DNA from: Microbulbifer hydrolyticus
GTDB taxonomy: Bacteria; Pseudomonadota; Gammaproteobacteria; Pseudomonadales; Cellvibrionaceae
DNA: 64,000 nt
Assembly: GCF_009931115.1 (NCBI RefSeq)
Contig: NZ_CP047491.1
Coordinates: forward strand, 951,001 to 1,015,000
Reading direction: 5' to 3'
Shown here: piece after piece, positions 1 to 9,119 of the stretch
How positions within the stretch are numbered: position 1 is the stretch's first letter
Layout: every line of letters starts with the position of its first letter
Program-made: the position numbers and the translations under genes
The notes under the pieces: model-generated
The model's input: the letters and a program-made list of their open reading frames with translations, nothing else
Databases searched by the model: none
What the model was told of the DNA's origin: nothing

Positions 1-1333
1 GGGCAAAGGCGGCCAGGATCAGCAGCGGGCAGACAATGCGCACATACCAGGGCCAGACTTTCCAGAACAGGGTCTTCTCGATACCCGGGTGGCCTTCCTG
101 CAGCTCCATCAGCAATTGGTCGCGACGCCAGATCCAGCCGGCAAAAATACACAGCGCCACACCCAGCAGCGGCTGGCCATATTCGGTGCTGATGGAAATG
201 ACCAGGCCGAATAGTGCGTCGAAATTGAAAATGATCAGGGTACTGATGGCGAAAATGATCGCGCCAGTGAGCAGGGTCGCGGGCTTGCGCTTCAGGCCCA
301 GGCTTTCGATAGAAAAGGCTACGGGCACTTCCAGCATGGAGATCGACGAGGTGAGGGAAGCGATCACCATCAGTGCGAAAAAGGCGATCGCCACAAACAG
401 TCCGCTCGGCCCCATATTATCGAACAGTGCCGGCAGTACCTGCAGGATCAGACCGGGGCCGGCAATCAGGTCGCCACTCTCGGAGAAAATCTGGGTGCCG
501 GCTTCCTGGGCCACATACATGGCAGGCAGGATCAGCAGGCCGGCGGTGAAGGCGATACCCACATCGATCAGGGTCACCAGTGCACCCAGGCGCGGCAGGC
601 TCTCTTCCTTGCTGAGGTAGGAGCCGTAGATCAGCATGGTGCCCACACCCAGAGACAGGGAGAAGAAGGCCTGGCCCATGGCAGAGAGCAGCAGCTGAGG
701 GGATAACTCACTGAAGTCAGGCCGCAGGTAGGCATCGAGGCCGGTCATCGCGCCTGGCTGGGTCAACACATAGACGATCAAAAGCAGCAGCAGGATGATC
801 AATGCGGGCATCAGCAGGGTGGACCAGCGCTCGATCCCTTTTTCCACACCGCTGGCGATAATCAGCATGGTGAGGCCGCTGAAGATGGCGGTAAAGGCGA
901 AGTTGCGGGAGGTGCTGTCGCTGGTGAGCCAGCTAGCGGTGTCACTGGCGCCGATCAGGGTGGCGAACGGGTCGGCAAGATGTGAGACCATCCAGCCGGC
1001 CACAATCGCGTAAAAGCTGAGGATCAGCGAGGCCACGAGAATGCCGCCGAAGCCTGCGAGGGTGCCCACGCCGCGGCTGACGGGGCCGGTGGAGATACTG
1101 CGCAGGGCCTGGACCATATTGCGGCGCGCGTAACGGCCGATGGCGAGTTCCGCCATCAGCACCGGGTAGGCGAGCAGAAACGCCAGTATCAGGTAGACCA
1201 TCACAAACGCGGCACCGCCGTTGGCGGCCACGTTGGTGGGGAAGCCCCAGATATTGCCGAGGCCGACAGCGGAGCCGGCGGCGGCCATCAGGAAGCCAAA
1301 GTTGGAGCTGAACTGTCCTCGCGGTGCACTCAT
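1..1333 (-). CDS. Sodium-dependent transporter, NSS family (3' end cut by window edge)
   Basis: Inner-membrane sodium-coupled symporter of the neurotransmitter:sodium symporter (LeuT-fold) family, probably taking up an amino acid or similar small molecule; the substrate cannot be told from sequence. The frame opens with an ATG at 1333 and stays open to position 2, giving about 444 residues, so only a short C-terminal part is missing. The N-terminus carries the family's TM1 signature (GSAVGLGNIWGFP) after MSAPRGQFSSNFGFL, then a glycine-rich TM2 and many hydrophobic segments. It lies 72 bases downstream of smpB on the same strand and is clearly a paralogue of the transporter at 1895-3322. Family assignment is secure. 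Confidence 0.9.
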   Translation of the reverse strand, partial: MSAPRGQFSSNFGFLMAAAGSAVGLGNIWGFPTNVAANGGAAFVMVYLILAFLLAYPVLMAELAIGRYARRNMVQALRSISTGPVSRGVGTLAGFGGILVASLILSFYAIVAGWMVSHLADPFATLIGASDTASWLTSDSTSRNFAFTAIFSGLTMLIIASGVEKGIERWSTLLMPALIILLLLLIVYVLTQPGAMTGLDAYLRPDFSELSPQLLLSAMGQAFFSLSLGVGTMLIYGSYLSKEESLPRLGALVTLIDVGIAFTAGLLILPAMYVAQEAGTQIFSESGDLIAGPGLILQVLPALFDNMGPSGLFVAIAFFALMVIASLTSSISMLEVPVAFSIESLGLKRKPATLLTGAIIFAISTLIIFNFDALFGLVISISTEYGQPLLGVALCIFAGWIWRRDQLLMELQEGHPGIEKTLFWKVWPWYVRIVCPLLILAAFA

Positions 1334-1405
1334 GGTAAATCCTGTAATTATTCTTTTGTCGAGTTGACGCTCTGTCTTAATCCGGCGCTGGCTGGAGTCG
1401 CCCTG

Positions 1406-1885
1406 TTAGCGGTTATCGGTGCGCATGATGCGCTGTTTCTGCCGGTTCCACTCGCGTTCTTTCTCGGTCTCACGCTTGTCATGGGAGGCCTTACCCTTCG
1501 CCAGCGCGATCTCGCACTTGATCAGGTGCTTTTTCCAGTAGATGGCGGTGCATACACAGGCATAGCCCTTCTGGTTGACCGCGGCCACCAGTTTGGCGAT
1601 CTCGCGCTTGTTCAGCAGCAGGCGGCGGGTGCGGTCCGGCTCGGTGACATAATGGGTAGAGGCGCTGGTCAGCGGCTGGATGCGCGCACCCAGCAGCCAC
1701 GCCTGCCCGTCTTTGAACAGAACATAACTGTCGGTGAGCTGGGCCTTGCCTTCACGGCAGGATTTGACTTCCCAGCCCTGCAATTCCAGGCCCGCCTCGA
1801 ACTTCTCTTCGATAAAGTAATCGTGCTTTGCCTTCTTGTTGAGGGCAATAGTGTTCGAGGATGGGGCCTTTTTCTTTTTCGCCAT
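1406..1885 (-). CDS. smpB: SsrA-binding protein SmpB
   Basis: Binds tmRNA and delivers it to stalled ribosomes in trans-translation. The 159-residue length matches the family. Visible hallmarks are the N-terminal [17 protein letters not shown] segment, [19 protein letters not shown], and the basic C-terminal tail ([19 protein letters not shown]) that enters the mRNA channel. In pseudomonads smpB is next to ratA-rnfH; here an NSS transporter lies upstream with only 9 bases between, and another follows, so the three genes probably share a leftward transcript. No ssrA gene was seen in the window. Confidence 0.97.
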   Translation of the reverse strand: MAKKKKAPSSNTIALNKKAKHDYFIEEKFEAGLELQGWEVKSCREGKAQLTDSYVLFKDGQAWLLGARIQPLTSASTHYVTEPDRTRRLLLNKREIAKLVAAVNQKGYACVCTAIYWKKHLIKCEIALAKGKASHDKRETEKEREWNRQKQRIMRTDNR

Positions 1886-1894
1886 GGATACAAC

Positions 1895-3322
1895 TTAAAT
1901 GAGATTGAACAGGCTCGTATTGAAAAACTTCAGCATGACTGTGTTGATGAATACGAGCAGAAGGATCGCGGGAATAAAGGTGCCAAGGGAGAAGTTGACG
2001 TACTTCTGTGACAGCGAGCCGGCAAAGCCCTTGTCGCCTTCCTGCAGTTCTTTGTCAAAGTTGGCCCGCTTCCACTTGTAGATCACGAAGATACACACCA
2101 ACAGGCCGTTGAGAGGCAGTATGGTGTCGTAAAACAGGATTTCTACCAAGTCGAAAAACGATTTGTCACTGCCAGCCAGGGTGATGAACTGGGTCAGCCA
2201 GTCTGCCATACCGAAGGACATTGCGCAGCATACCGCCAGTACAAACTGCACCGCTGCCACGGCATAGATGGCCTTCTTGCGAGACATGCCCCGCTCGTCG
2301 CGCAGGGTGGCGATGGGGACTTCAATGATCGAGACCAGGGACGTGAGCGCCGCCACGAAGACCAGGAAAAAGAAGGCCGCGGCGAAGATGCTCGCCCCGA
2401 AATAGCCGATGCTGTCCTGCAGGGAGAGGAAAATCTTGGGCAGGAACAGGAAGATCATGCCGGCAGAGGAGTCGCTCAGGGTGGCGGTGTCGATCTGCGG
2501 GTTGAAATGGAAAATACTCGGCAGAATGAGCAGGCCGGCGGTAAAGGCGACCAGGGTGTCGGTAAGGGCCACGGCCTTGGCGGAACCGGGGATGGAGTCC
2601 CGTTTCTTCATGTAGGACCCGTAGGTAATCATGATGCCCATACCCAGCGACAGCGAGAAGAACGCCTGGGCCATGGCCTTGCTCACAACCTCGCCGCTGA
2701 GCTTGGCGAAATCGGGGATCAGGTAGTACTTGACCCCAATAATGGCGTTCTCCCGGGTGAGCACAAACACCACCAGTGCCACAAGCATCACAAACAGCAT
2801 CGGCATCAAGGTCTTGGCTGCGCGCTCGATACCGTCTCTAACCCCCAGCGAGAGTACTCCATTGATGATCAGCATCAGGGCAATGAGGTACACGAATACG
2901 GTTTTGGAATTGATAAACTCGCCGAAATACGCCTCGGTGGTCAACGAGGTCAGGTTGCCCTTGAAGATTTCCACCAGGTAACCGAGTACCCAGACAGTCA
3001 CCACCATATAGAATACGGCGATCATGAACGGGGTAATCAGCGCGAACCAGCCGGGAATACGCCACAGCCTGGAGCCGCCGGAGAGCTGCCGGTACGCACC
3101 TACCGGGTCTTTATCTGTACGCCGGCCGAGGGCCAGTTCGGCCATCATCACCGGCAGGCAGATAAAGAAGACGAACAGCGCGTAGACCAGAAGGAAGGCA
3201 CCGCCGCCACTCTTGGTGGCGGCCACCGGGAAAGACACCAGATTGCCGATGCCCACTGCGGAGCCGGCGGCAGCCAGGATAAAACCAATACGGGAGCCAA
3301 AATGTTCTCGCGCTGCGGACAT
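1895..3322 (-). CDS. Sodium-dependent transporter, NSS family
   Basis: Complete 475-residue LeuT-fold symporter of the inner membrane. The N-terminus MSAAREHFGSRIGFILAAAG followed by SAVGIGNLVSFP is the TM1 sodium and substrate-binding signature, and about 11-12 hydrophobic segments follow. It is paralogous to the partial transporter at 1-1333 but not closely so: TM1 reads GIGNLVSFP here against GLGNIWGFP there, and the replaced aromatic residue suggests a different substrate. It ends 9 bases before smpB starts, so the two are likely co-transcribed. Substrate unknown; amino acids are the usual bacterial case. Confidence 0.9.
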   Translation of the reverse strand: MSAAREHFGSRIGFILAAAGSAVGIGNLVSFPVAATKSGGGAFLLVYALFVFFICLPVMMAELALGRRTDKDPVGAYRQLSGGSRLWRIPGWFALITPFMIAVFYMVVTVWVLGYLVEIFKGNLTSLTTEAYFGEFINSKTVFVYLIALMLIINGVLSLGVRDGIERAAKTLMPMLFVMLVALVVFVLTRENAIIGVKYYLIPDFAKLSGEVVSKAMAQAFFSLSLGMGIMITYGSYMKKRDSIPGSAKAVALTDTLVAFTAGLLILPSIFHFNPQIDTATLSDSSAGMIFLFLPKIFLSLQDSIGYFGASIFAAAFFFLVFVAALTSLVSIIEVPIATLRDERGMSRKKAIYAVAAVQFVLAVCCAMSFGMADWLTQFITLAGSDKSFFDLVEILFYDTILPLNGLLVCIFVIYKWKRANFDKELQEGDKGFAGSLSQKYVNFSLGTFIPAILLLVFINTVMLKFFNTSLFNLI

Positions 3323-3596
3323 AGATTTCTCACTTGCCTGTTATTCTTGTCGCCAGAATAGTTGCCGGGCCGGACTTGGGAGATCGCCTCTCGTCCTCTT
3401 GTTAGAGCGCCGCAGCAACTGTCATAGCCCCGGTACATCCTTGGGCCGATAAAAACGGATTGTTGCAGGATTTATCCGCCTTGAGTAGCTTCGCTGGCGA
3501 AATTTGCCCTGCGCGACACAGGATAGGCAAGAAATCCGCCTTCGAGGGGCAAGAATTGAGCAACAACCCCCTTTGAACCATGACAAAAGTTGATCG

Positions 3597-4037
3597 ATGA
3601 CAAAAATTGAGCGCAGCGCGCTGGTGATGTACAGCGCAGAGCAGATGTTTGACCTGGTCAACGACGTGGCCAGCTACCCCCAGTTTCTCCCCGGCTGCCG
3701 CGGGGCGGAAATCCTGCACCGGGATGAAGACACCCTGGAGGCGCGGCTTGACCTCTCCCGCGCCGGTATCAGCCAGAGCTTTGTAACCCGCAACCAGCTG
3801 CATCGCCCGGATAAAATGGAGCTGGTACTGGTAGATGGCCCGTTCAGTGAGTTCAATGGCTGCTGGACGTTTACCCCGTTGGGTGAGGGCGCCTGCAAGG
3901 TCATGTTTACCCTGCAGTTTCTGGCCCGGAACCGCCTGCTTGGCGTTGCCGCGGGCAAGTTGTTCAGTGGCATTGCCAACCAGATGGTGGATGCCATGTG
4001 CGAGCGAGCCAAACAGATTTACGGAGAACCCCAATGA
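3597..4037 (+). CDS. ratA: RatA-type START/SRPBCC protein (Coq10-like)
   Basis: A 146-residue member of the RatA/Coq10 lipid-binding START superfamily. In E. coli RatA was described as an inhibitor of 70S ribosome association, while Coq10 homologues bind ubiquinone; which role applies here is not shown by sequence. Typical segments are SAEQMFDLVNDVASYPQFLP near the N-terminus and the C-terminal helix GIANQMVDAMCERAKQIYG. The stop codon overlaps the start of rnfH in an ATGA junction, the usual ratA-rnfH pairing. The 274 bases upstream (3323-3596) separate it from the divergent transporter gene and hold no other gene I could recognise. Confidence 0.88.
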   Translation: MTKIERSALVMYSAEQMFDLVNDVASYPQFLPGCRGAEILHRDEDTLEARLDLSRAGISQSFVTRNQLHRPDKMELVLVDGPFSEFNGCWTFTPLGEGACKVMFTLQFLARNRLLGVAAGKLFSGIANQMVDAMCERAKQIYGEPQ

Positions 4038-4363
4038 GTAACAAGCAAACCATCGCCGTGGAAGTGGTGTATGCCCTCCCGCACGAGCAGCGCCTGATGA
4101 GCCTGCTGGTGGAGCCGGGCACGACTGCGCTGCAGGCTCTGGAGCTTTCGGGGATTCCCCGGGAATACCCGGAAGTGGACCCGGCGAGCGCCAAGCTGGG
4201 TATCTTCGGTCAGGCGCTGGGCACCAAGGGCCTGGCCGTGGCGTCCGAGTATGTGCTGCAGCCGGGGGATCGCGTGGAAGTGTATCGGCCGTTGATTGCC
4301 GATCCGAAGGAGGCGCGCAAGCAGCGCGCAGAGAAGGCGAAGCGCCAGGCGCAGCGCGGTTAA
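4034..4363 (+). CDS. rnfH: RnfH family ubiquitin-like protein
   Basis: Small beta-grasp (ubiquitin-like) protein of 109 residues, formerly UPF0125/RatB; its function is not established. The chosen start at 4034 (MSNKQTIAVEVVYALP) overlaps the ratA stop by 4 bases; an in-frame ATG at 3998 lies inside ratA and is rejected. Family features are AVEVVYALPHEQ at the N-terminus, the GDRVEVYRPLIADPKEARKQ block, and a basic tail rich in Lys, Arg and Ala. It is convergent with bamE, with only 26 bases between. Confidence 0.9.
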   Translation: MSNKQTIAVEVVYALPHEQRLMSLLVEPGTTALQALELSGIPREYPEVDPASAKLGIFGQALGTKGLAVASEYVLQPGDRVEVYRPLIADPKEARKQRAEKAKRQAQRG

Positions 4364-4389
4364 GCCCAGCCTGGCGGTTCAGGGCAGAA

Positions 4390-4734
4390 TCAGGGCCAGT
4401 TGCTCGGCTGCCAGTCGCCGCTGGTCCCCATCAGGCGGTCGCCGTTGAAGTATACGGAAAAGCGCTTCTGGCTTTCTTCACCCTTCGGAGTACGCACACG
4501 ATTGATGTAATCCCAGCGGTTGGGGTTGAAGGTGTCTTCCAGCAGCGGTGTGCCCAGTACAAAGCGGACCTGTCGGCGCGTCATGCCGGGCTTCAGCTGG
4601 TCCACCATTTCCTGAGTGACGATGTTGCCCTGCTGTACCTGGATGCGGTGCACGCCGGGAAACTTGAACAGGCTGCAGGCGGTAGCGACGCTGCAGAGGG
4701 CGGTAATCAGTAGAATTCGTACAACTGATGGCAT
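4390..4734 (-). CDS. bamE: Outer membrane protein assembly factor BamE
   Basis: Lipoprotein subunit of the BAM complex that inserts beta-barrel proteins into the outer membrane. Starting at 4734 gives 114 residues and is preceded by a GGAG box about 7 bases upstream; the alternative ATG at 4746 adds four residues and has no ribosome site. The N-terminus is a short signal peptide ending in a lipobox (VATAC), and the mature part contains QQGNIVTQEMVDQLKPGMTR, then RQVRFVLGTPLLEDTF, the SmpA/OmlA fold. It is divergent from fur, the same bamE/fur (omlA/fur) arrangement as in Pseudomonas. Confidence 0.95.
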   Translation of the reverse strand: MPSVVRILLITALCSVATACSLFKFPGVHRIQVQQGNIVTQEMVDQLKPGMTRRQVRFVLGTPLLEDTFNPNRWDYINRVRTPKGEESQKRFSVYFNGDRLMGTSGDWQPSNWP

Positions 4735-5163
4735 TGAATGCTCCATCTGAATTTTTATTGGGTTCCCTAAAACGGGGTGCAGTGGGCTGCCCCGGTATCG
4801 TCGACAGCATAGCGGACGACACGGCAAACATCGACGCGACCGGCGCAGGCGCCATCGGGTTGGGCGACATGATAGGAATAGTCGCCAATTCGCCGATAAA
4901 GTTCCGCGGGCTCGCAGCGCTGCCGGGTGTCAGCCGCGTCACCGCTCCTGTAAGTGGGTATTCACTTGCCCGGAGCGGGCCTGCGGGGTGCGGGGTGTCG
5001 CACTTTCCCGTCCGATTCCGCGTTCGGGGTTCCGCTGCCTTCACTGGGCGTGGATAATACCCGAACTGTGCGCCTGCCGACAGGCGGAGCGCCATTTATT
5101 ACTAGCGACTATTTCGAACGACGATATAGCGATCACGAGCACACATCCGGAACTTTAATACTC

Positions 5164-5574
5164 ATGTCGACCGAAAATCAGGAACTGCGCAAAGCGGGCC
5201 TCAAAGTCACTCTGCCGCGAGTGAAAATTCTGCAACTGCTGGAGAGTGCCAGCGAACAGCATCTGAGTGCAGAGGATGTGTACAAACTGCTTCTGGACGC
5301 CGGGGAAGATGTTGGCCTGGCCACCGTGTACCGGGTACTGACCCAGTTTGAGAGTGCCGGCCTGGTGATTCGCCACAACTTCGATGGTGGCCACTCGGTA
5401 TTCGAGCTCGACCGCGGCGACCACCACGACCACATGGTGTGCACCGATACCGGCAAGGTCATCGAGTTCCATAACGAGAAGATCGAAGAGCTGCAGCACC
5501 AGATTGCCGAAGAGCACGGCTACGAGCTCACCGGCCATAGCCTGGTGCTGTATGTGAAGAAGAAAGAAGGCTAA
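5164..5574 (+). CDS. fur: Ferric uptake regulator Fur
   Basis: Iron-responsive DNA-binding repressor, 136 residues from the ATG at 5164. The winged-helix region includes AGLKVTLPRVKILQLLE and LATVYRVLTQFESAGLV, and the metal-binding block reads DRGDHHDHMVC (H87, H88, H90). Position 96, which in E. coli Fur is the second Cys of the structural zinc CxxC pair, is Thr here (C93-T-D-T96); pseudomonad Fur proteins also lack this pair. Upstream in-frame ATGs from 4954 fall in the divergent promoter region and are rejected. I found no convincing Fur box in the 429 bases between bamE and fur, so autoregulation is not shown. Confidence 0.95.
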   Translation: MSTENQELRKAGLKVTLPRVKILQLLESASEQHLSAEDVYKLLLDAGEDVGLATVYRVLTQFESAGLVIRHNFDGGHSVFELDRGDHHDHMVCTDTGKVIEFHNEKIEELQHQIAEEHGYELTGHSLVLYVKKKEG

Positions 5575-5596
5575 AGACAGGGAAGCCTTCAGGCAG

Positions 5597-5627
5597 AAAA
5601 AAGGGGAGCGCAAAGCTCCCCTTTTTA
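5597..5627. terminator. Bidirectional intrinsic terminator, fur / acyltransferase
   Basis: A perfect hairpin (AAAAAGGGGAGC, short loop GCAAA, GCTCCCCTTTTT) lies between the convergent fur and acyltransferase genes and has A and T tracts on both sides, so it can end transcription in either direction. Confidence 0.9.
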
Positions 5628-5646
5628 CGTCTGGGTACTGGCCCGA

Positions 5647-6240
5647 TTACACCGGGGCGGTGTAATCGTCGGGATATTTGCCCACTTTGCCCGCGTAGAA
5701 GCTGCCAAACCGCGCCAGTTCCTTGGCCAGATTTTCGCCCATCTCCATTACCGGCCCCAGACCGGCCTCTTTTTTGGCGAAATCGACAAATCCGCAGACC
5801 ACCGGTACCGCCGCACCGCGGGCGATGTGGTAAAAGCCGGTTTTCCAGCGCTCTGTTTTGCCGCGAGTGCCCTCGGGGGGAACGGCAATCACCAATTCTT
5901 CCCGCGATTTGTACTGGTTCACCGTGGCTTCCACCAGGTTATTGGCCTTGCTGCGGTCCACCGCAATACCTCCGAACCAGCGCATGGTGCCGCCCAGGGG
6001 GAACTTGAACAGTTTGTCCTTGCCCATCCATTGCGGGTTCACCTTGAGCTTGAGCGCCGCGAGGATAAAGAAGTAGCCGTCCCAGTTGGACGTGTGCGGG
6101 GCGGCGAGCAGCACGTACTTCTTGAGTTTCAGTGCGCGCTCATCGGCGACGACTCTCCACCCGTGCAGCTTGAGAAGCAGGCGTGCTACCAGGCGCAGGC
6201 AGGGAGTCAGGATGGGGGTGTTAAAAATGGTTATCTGCAT
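5647..6240 (-). CDS. PlsC-type lysophospholipid acyltransferase family protein
   Basis: A 197-residue acyltransferase of the glycerophosphate acyltransferase superfamily, expected to transfer an acyl chain to a lysophosphatidate-like lipid at the inner membrane. The catalytic H-x4-D motif is HTSNWD, and the substrate-binding motif is PPEGTRGKTE; both are intact. It is shorter than classical PlsC (about 240 residues) and resembles the small acyltransferase proteins common in marine gammaproteobacteria. It sits between fur and recN, a position where Pseudomonas has no gene. The exact acceptor lipid is unknown. Confidence 0.82.
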   Translation of the reverse strand: MQITIFNTPILTPCLRLVARLLLKLHGWRVVADERALKLKKYVLLAAPHTSNWDGYFFILAALKLKVNPQWMGKDKLFKFPLGGTMRWFGGIAVDRSKANNLVEATVNQYKSREELVIAVPPEGTRGKTERWKTGFYHIARGAAVPVVCGFVDFAKKEAGLGPVMEMGENLAKELARFGSFYAGKVGKYPDDYTAPV

Positions 6241-6421
6241 GGTACGACCGAGTTCTTTGCCCGTCAGTGTAGTTGGATCCCCGGTGGGGCTTGCGTGAGG
6301 GCGCGGCAGTATAAGGTGAATCTCACGCCGCTTTCGGTCAATTTCGGCCCTGGCAGGTCGCCGGGGCCGATTATCTGGGACTGTGTGGTTTTATTTCTTG
6401 CGGACTGCAGGCCCCGGCCGA

Positions 6422-8074
6422 TCAGGCCCTGCTCAGCATTTCTTCCGCGTGGGCGATGGATTGGGTAGTGGCTTCACCACCCAGCATGCGCGCTATCTCG
6501 GTACTGCGCTCGGTGTCCCTCAGTTCCCGCAGGGCCACGAACGCCGCCTCGCCGTCGCTATGCTTTTCCACCAGATACTGGCGGTGGGCTCGGGCCGCCA
6601 CCTGCGCCAGATGGGTAACGCAGATGACCTGGCCGCGCTCGCCAAGCTGGCGCAGTAGCTTGCCCACCACATCGCCGGTGGCGCCGCCGATCCCCACATC
6701 CACTTCGTCGAACACCAGTGTGGGGGTGCGGGATGTCTGCGCAGTGATGACCTGGATCGCCAGGCTGACCCGCGACAGTTCGCCACCGGAGGCAATCTTG
6801 CCGAGGGCTCTGGCCGGCTGGCCCGGGTTGGTGGCGATCAGGATCTCCACCTCCTCGAGGCCGGTGGCACAGGGCTTGTCCAGTTCGGTCAGCGCCAGCT
6901 CCACGCGCGCATGGGGCATGGCGAGGTCCGCCAGTTGTCCGTTGACCGCCTCGGCGAGTTTCGCTGCCGCCGCGGCACGCAGTTTGCTGAGCTTGGCGGC
7001 ACTTTTGCGGAATGCTTGCTCCAGCCGGGCGCACTCGTCCGCCAGTTTGTCGAGGGCATCTGGTGCGCCGATTTCCTCCAGCTCCTGCTGCCACTGCTGG
7101 TGCAGTTCCGTCAGCTGGTCCGGCTGTACCCGGTGTTTGCGGGCCAGGGAGTAGATTGCGGACAGTCGCTCCTCGACCTCTGCCAGGCGCTCCGGGTCCA
7201 TCTCGAACCGGTCGATATGCCGCGACAGGGTGCTCGCGGCTTCGTCAATCTGGATGCGGGCGCTGTCGAGCATCTGCGCCACTTCCGCCAGTGCCGGGCT
7301 CTGTTCCGGCATGGCGCCGACCAGTTGCAGGGCGCGGTGCAGTTGCTCGGCAATATCGCCCTCACCGCCATTCAGCAGTGCGGCCAGTTGATAGCTGCCG
7401 TTAAGGATGTCGCCGGCGTTGGCCAGTTGGCGTTGCTCGCTTTCCAGCTCCTCCAGCTCGCTGGGCTTGAGGTCCAGTTGCTCCAGTTCTTCCAGCTGGT
7501 ATTCCAGCAGGTCACGGCGAGCCTGGGTTTCCTCGGCGCTGTCTGCCAGCCTGCGGTAGCGGCGGTACTGGTCCTGCCAGTTCTTGTAGTGAATGCGCAC
7601 TTCGGCGCTGTGCGCCTCGGCGTGGGCGTATTCATCCAGCAGCCGGCGGTGGGTGTCCTTTTTCAGCAGTGACTGGTGTTCGTGCTGGCTGTGGATGTCG
7701 ATCAGCTGCTCACCGAGGGTGCGCAGCTGCATCAGCGTTACCGGCTGGCCGTTGATATAGGCTCGCGAGCGGCCGTCGGCACTGATGGTGCGGCGCAGGA
7801 TTACCTCGCGCCCGGCATCCATCTCCTGCTCCTCCAGCCAGGCATGAGCCTCCTGGTGATCGCTGATATCGAAGGTGGCGTGGATGTCGGCGCGTTTGGC
7901 GCCGGCACGCACCAGCTCACCGTTGCCGCGGTCGCCGAGGGCGAGACCGAGGGCATCCAGGGTGATGGACTTGCCCGCACCGGTTTCGCCGGTGAGGGTG
8001 CTGGTACCGGGGCCGAATTCCAGCTCCAGCTGGTCGACCAGGGTGAACTGACTGATAGACAGGTGCAGCAACAT
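6422..8074 (-). CDS. recN: DNA repair protein RecN
   Basis: SMC-like ATPase that acts early in double-strand break repair. The 550 residues are the normal length. The N-terminal Walker A is GETGAGKS, followed by a long coiled-coil middle (roughly residues 150-370, rich in Glu, Leu, Gln and Ala), then the ABC signature SGGELSRVSLAIQVI and Walker B TPTLVFDEVDVGIGG. RecN is usually SOS-controlled; I looked for a LexA box just upstream (8075-8130) and did not see a clear CTG-N10-CAG. Confidence 0.97.
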   Translation of the reverse strand: MLLHLSISQFTLVDQLELEFGPGTSTLTGETGAGKSITLDALGLALGDRGNGELVRAGAKRADIHATFDISDHQEAHAWLEEQEMDAGREVILRRTISADGRSRAYINGQPVTLMQLRTLGEQLIDIHSQHEHQSLLKKDTHRRLLDEYAHAEAHSAEVRIHYKNWQDQYRRYRRLADSAEETQARRDLLEYQLEELEQLDLKPSELEELESEQRQLANAGDILNGSYQLAALLNGGEGDIAEQLHRALQLVGAMPEQSPALAEVAQMLDSARIQIDEAASTLSRHIDRFEMDPERLAEVEERLSAIYSLARKHRVQPDQLTELHQQWQQELEEIGAPDALDKLADECARLEQAFRKSAAKLSKLRAAAAAKLAEAVNGQLADLAMPHARVELALTELDKPCATGLEEVEILIATNPGQPARALGKIASGGELSRVSLAIQVITAQTSRTPTLVFDEVDVGIGGATGDVVGKLLRQLGERGQVICVTHLAQVAARAHRQYLVEKHSDGEAAFVALRELRDTERSTEIARMLGGEATTQSIAHAEEMLSRA

Positions 8075-8252
8075 GAGATTATTTTCGTGGCTATCCGAAT
8101 AGTGGTTGTTTATACAGTATTTGGCGCCGCCGTTTCAATCACCCCGGGCGTTGATTGTGCATCGATCGGCCCTCGCCAGCCTGATATCGCCACATTACCC
8201 TGTGGTGTGCGCCGCGACAGGCTGGCCCCTGCTGACGCGTGCAGCGGAATCA

Positions 8253-8281
8253 CTTGAAGTGCCCGGGGCCGCCCCCATATA
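8253..8281 (+). promoter_or_regulatory. Sigma-32 (heat-shock) promoter for grpE
   Basis: CTTGAAG at 8253-8259, then 13 bases, then CCCCATATA at 8273-8281. This matches the RpoH consensus (CTTGAAA, 11-16 bases, CCCCATNTA) almost perfectly and lies 90 bases before the grpE start. Confidence 0.85.
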
Positions 8282-8370
8282 GCCCTTCACCCCCGGTTCG
8301 GTTCCGCCGCACCGAGAGTTACTCATTTGACCTATTGGCAGTAGACCGACGGACACAGACGGAGAAAGCA

Positions 8371-8976
8371 GTGGCCAAAGAGCGCAGCGAAGAAGATCAG
8401 ATCGGCGAGCAGGCCGAAGTGGAGCAGCCCAGCGTGGAAGAGCAGCACGCGGCGGAAGAGGCTCTGGCGGAAGAGTTGGCCGCCGACAGCATAGAAGCCG
8501 GCGAGGAAAATGCGCTGGTGGAGGAGATTGCCTCCCTGCATCAGCAGCTGGCGGACCACAAAGACATGGTACTGCGTGCCCAGGCTGAGGTGCAGAATGC
8601 CCGCCGTCGCGCCCAGCAGGATGTGGAAAAGGCCCACAAGTTCGGTGTGGAGAAGCTTCTCAAGGACCTGCTTCCGGTGGTGGATAACCTGGAGCGTGCG
8701 CTCTCGACCATCGACAGTGAAGATGAGTCGCAAAAGGCGGTTGTGGAGGGGATCGAGCTGACCCACAAGTCCTTTATCGACACGCTCGGCAAATACAGTG
8801 TCGAGGTCATCGACCCGGCTGGCGAGCCCTTTGATCCGGAACTGCACCAGGCCATGACGCAGGTGCCCAACGGCGACGTCGAGCCAAACACCGTGCTGGA
8901 TGTATTCCAGAAAGGCTACCGCCTGCACGGGCGCCTGATGCGCCCGGCAATGGTTGTGGTCAGCAAGGCGCCGTAA
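8371..8976 (+). CDS. grpE: Nucleotide exchange factor GrpE
   Basis: Cochaperone that releases ADP from DnaK. The GTG at 8371 has a GGAG box 6 bases upstream and gives 201 residues; an upstream in-frame ATG at 8239 would place the start before the sigma-32 promoter and is rejected. The N-terminal third is acidic and Glu/Ala-rich and predicted coiled coil (EEIASLHQQLADHKDMVLRA), followed by DVEKAHKFGVEKLLKDLLPV and the C-terminal beta domain (HGRLMRPAMVVVSKAP). First gene of a grpE-dnaK-dnaJ cluster in the usual order. Confidence 0.96.
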   Translation: MAKERSEEDQIGEQAEVEQPSVEEQHAAEEALAEELAADSIEAGEENALVEEIASLHQQLADHKDMVLRAQAEVQNARRRAQQDVEKAHKFGVEKLLKDLLPVVDNLERALSTIDSEDESQKAVVEGIELTHKSFIDTLGKYSVEVIDPAGEPFDPELHQAMTQVPNGDVEPNTVLDVFQKGYRLHGRLMRPAMVVVSKAP

Positions 8977-9006
8977 GGCAATTTGAAATCCCTGTGGCGG
9001 CCGCCC

Positions 9007-9036
9007 CTTGAAAACGAAACAGCGGCACCAATATTA
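9007..9036 (+). promoter_or_regulatory. Probable sigma-32 promoter for dnaK
   Basis: CTTGAAA at 9007-9013 is a perfect heat-shock -35 element, followed about 13 bases later by a weaker -10 (ACCAATATTA, 9027-9036). It is in the 143-base gap between grpE and dnaK, 84 bases before the dnaK start, so dnaK probably has its own heat-shock promoter as well as read-through from grpE. Confidence 0.65.
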
Positions 9037-9119
9037 GCAGGCAACCGAATTCAAACGCGCAGCACCAGGCCAGACAACGTGTCCCGCGCCGGCGCGCGCC
9101 GCAAATTGAGGAATCAGAA

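Noticed and set aside
4735..5163. Fur box in the bamE-fur intergenic region
   Set aside because: I looked for GATAATGATAATCATTATC-like sequence and found only scattered AT-rich triplets with no convincing dyad.
5256..5470. Thr in place of the second structural Cys of Fur as a sign of a non-functional regulator
   Set aside because: Several functional Fur proteins, including that of Pseudomonas, lack this Cys pair; the regulatory metal ligands are intact.
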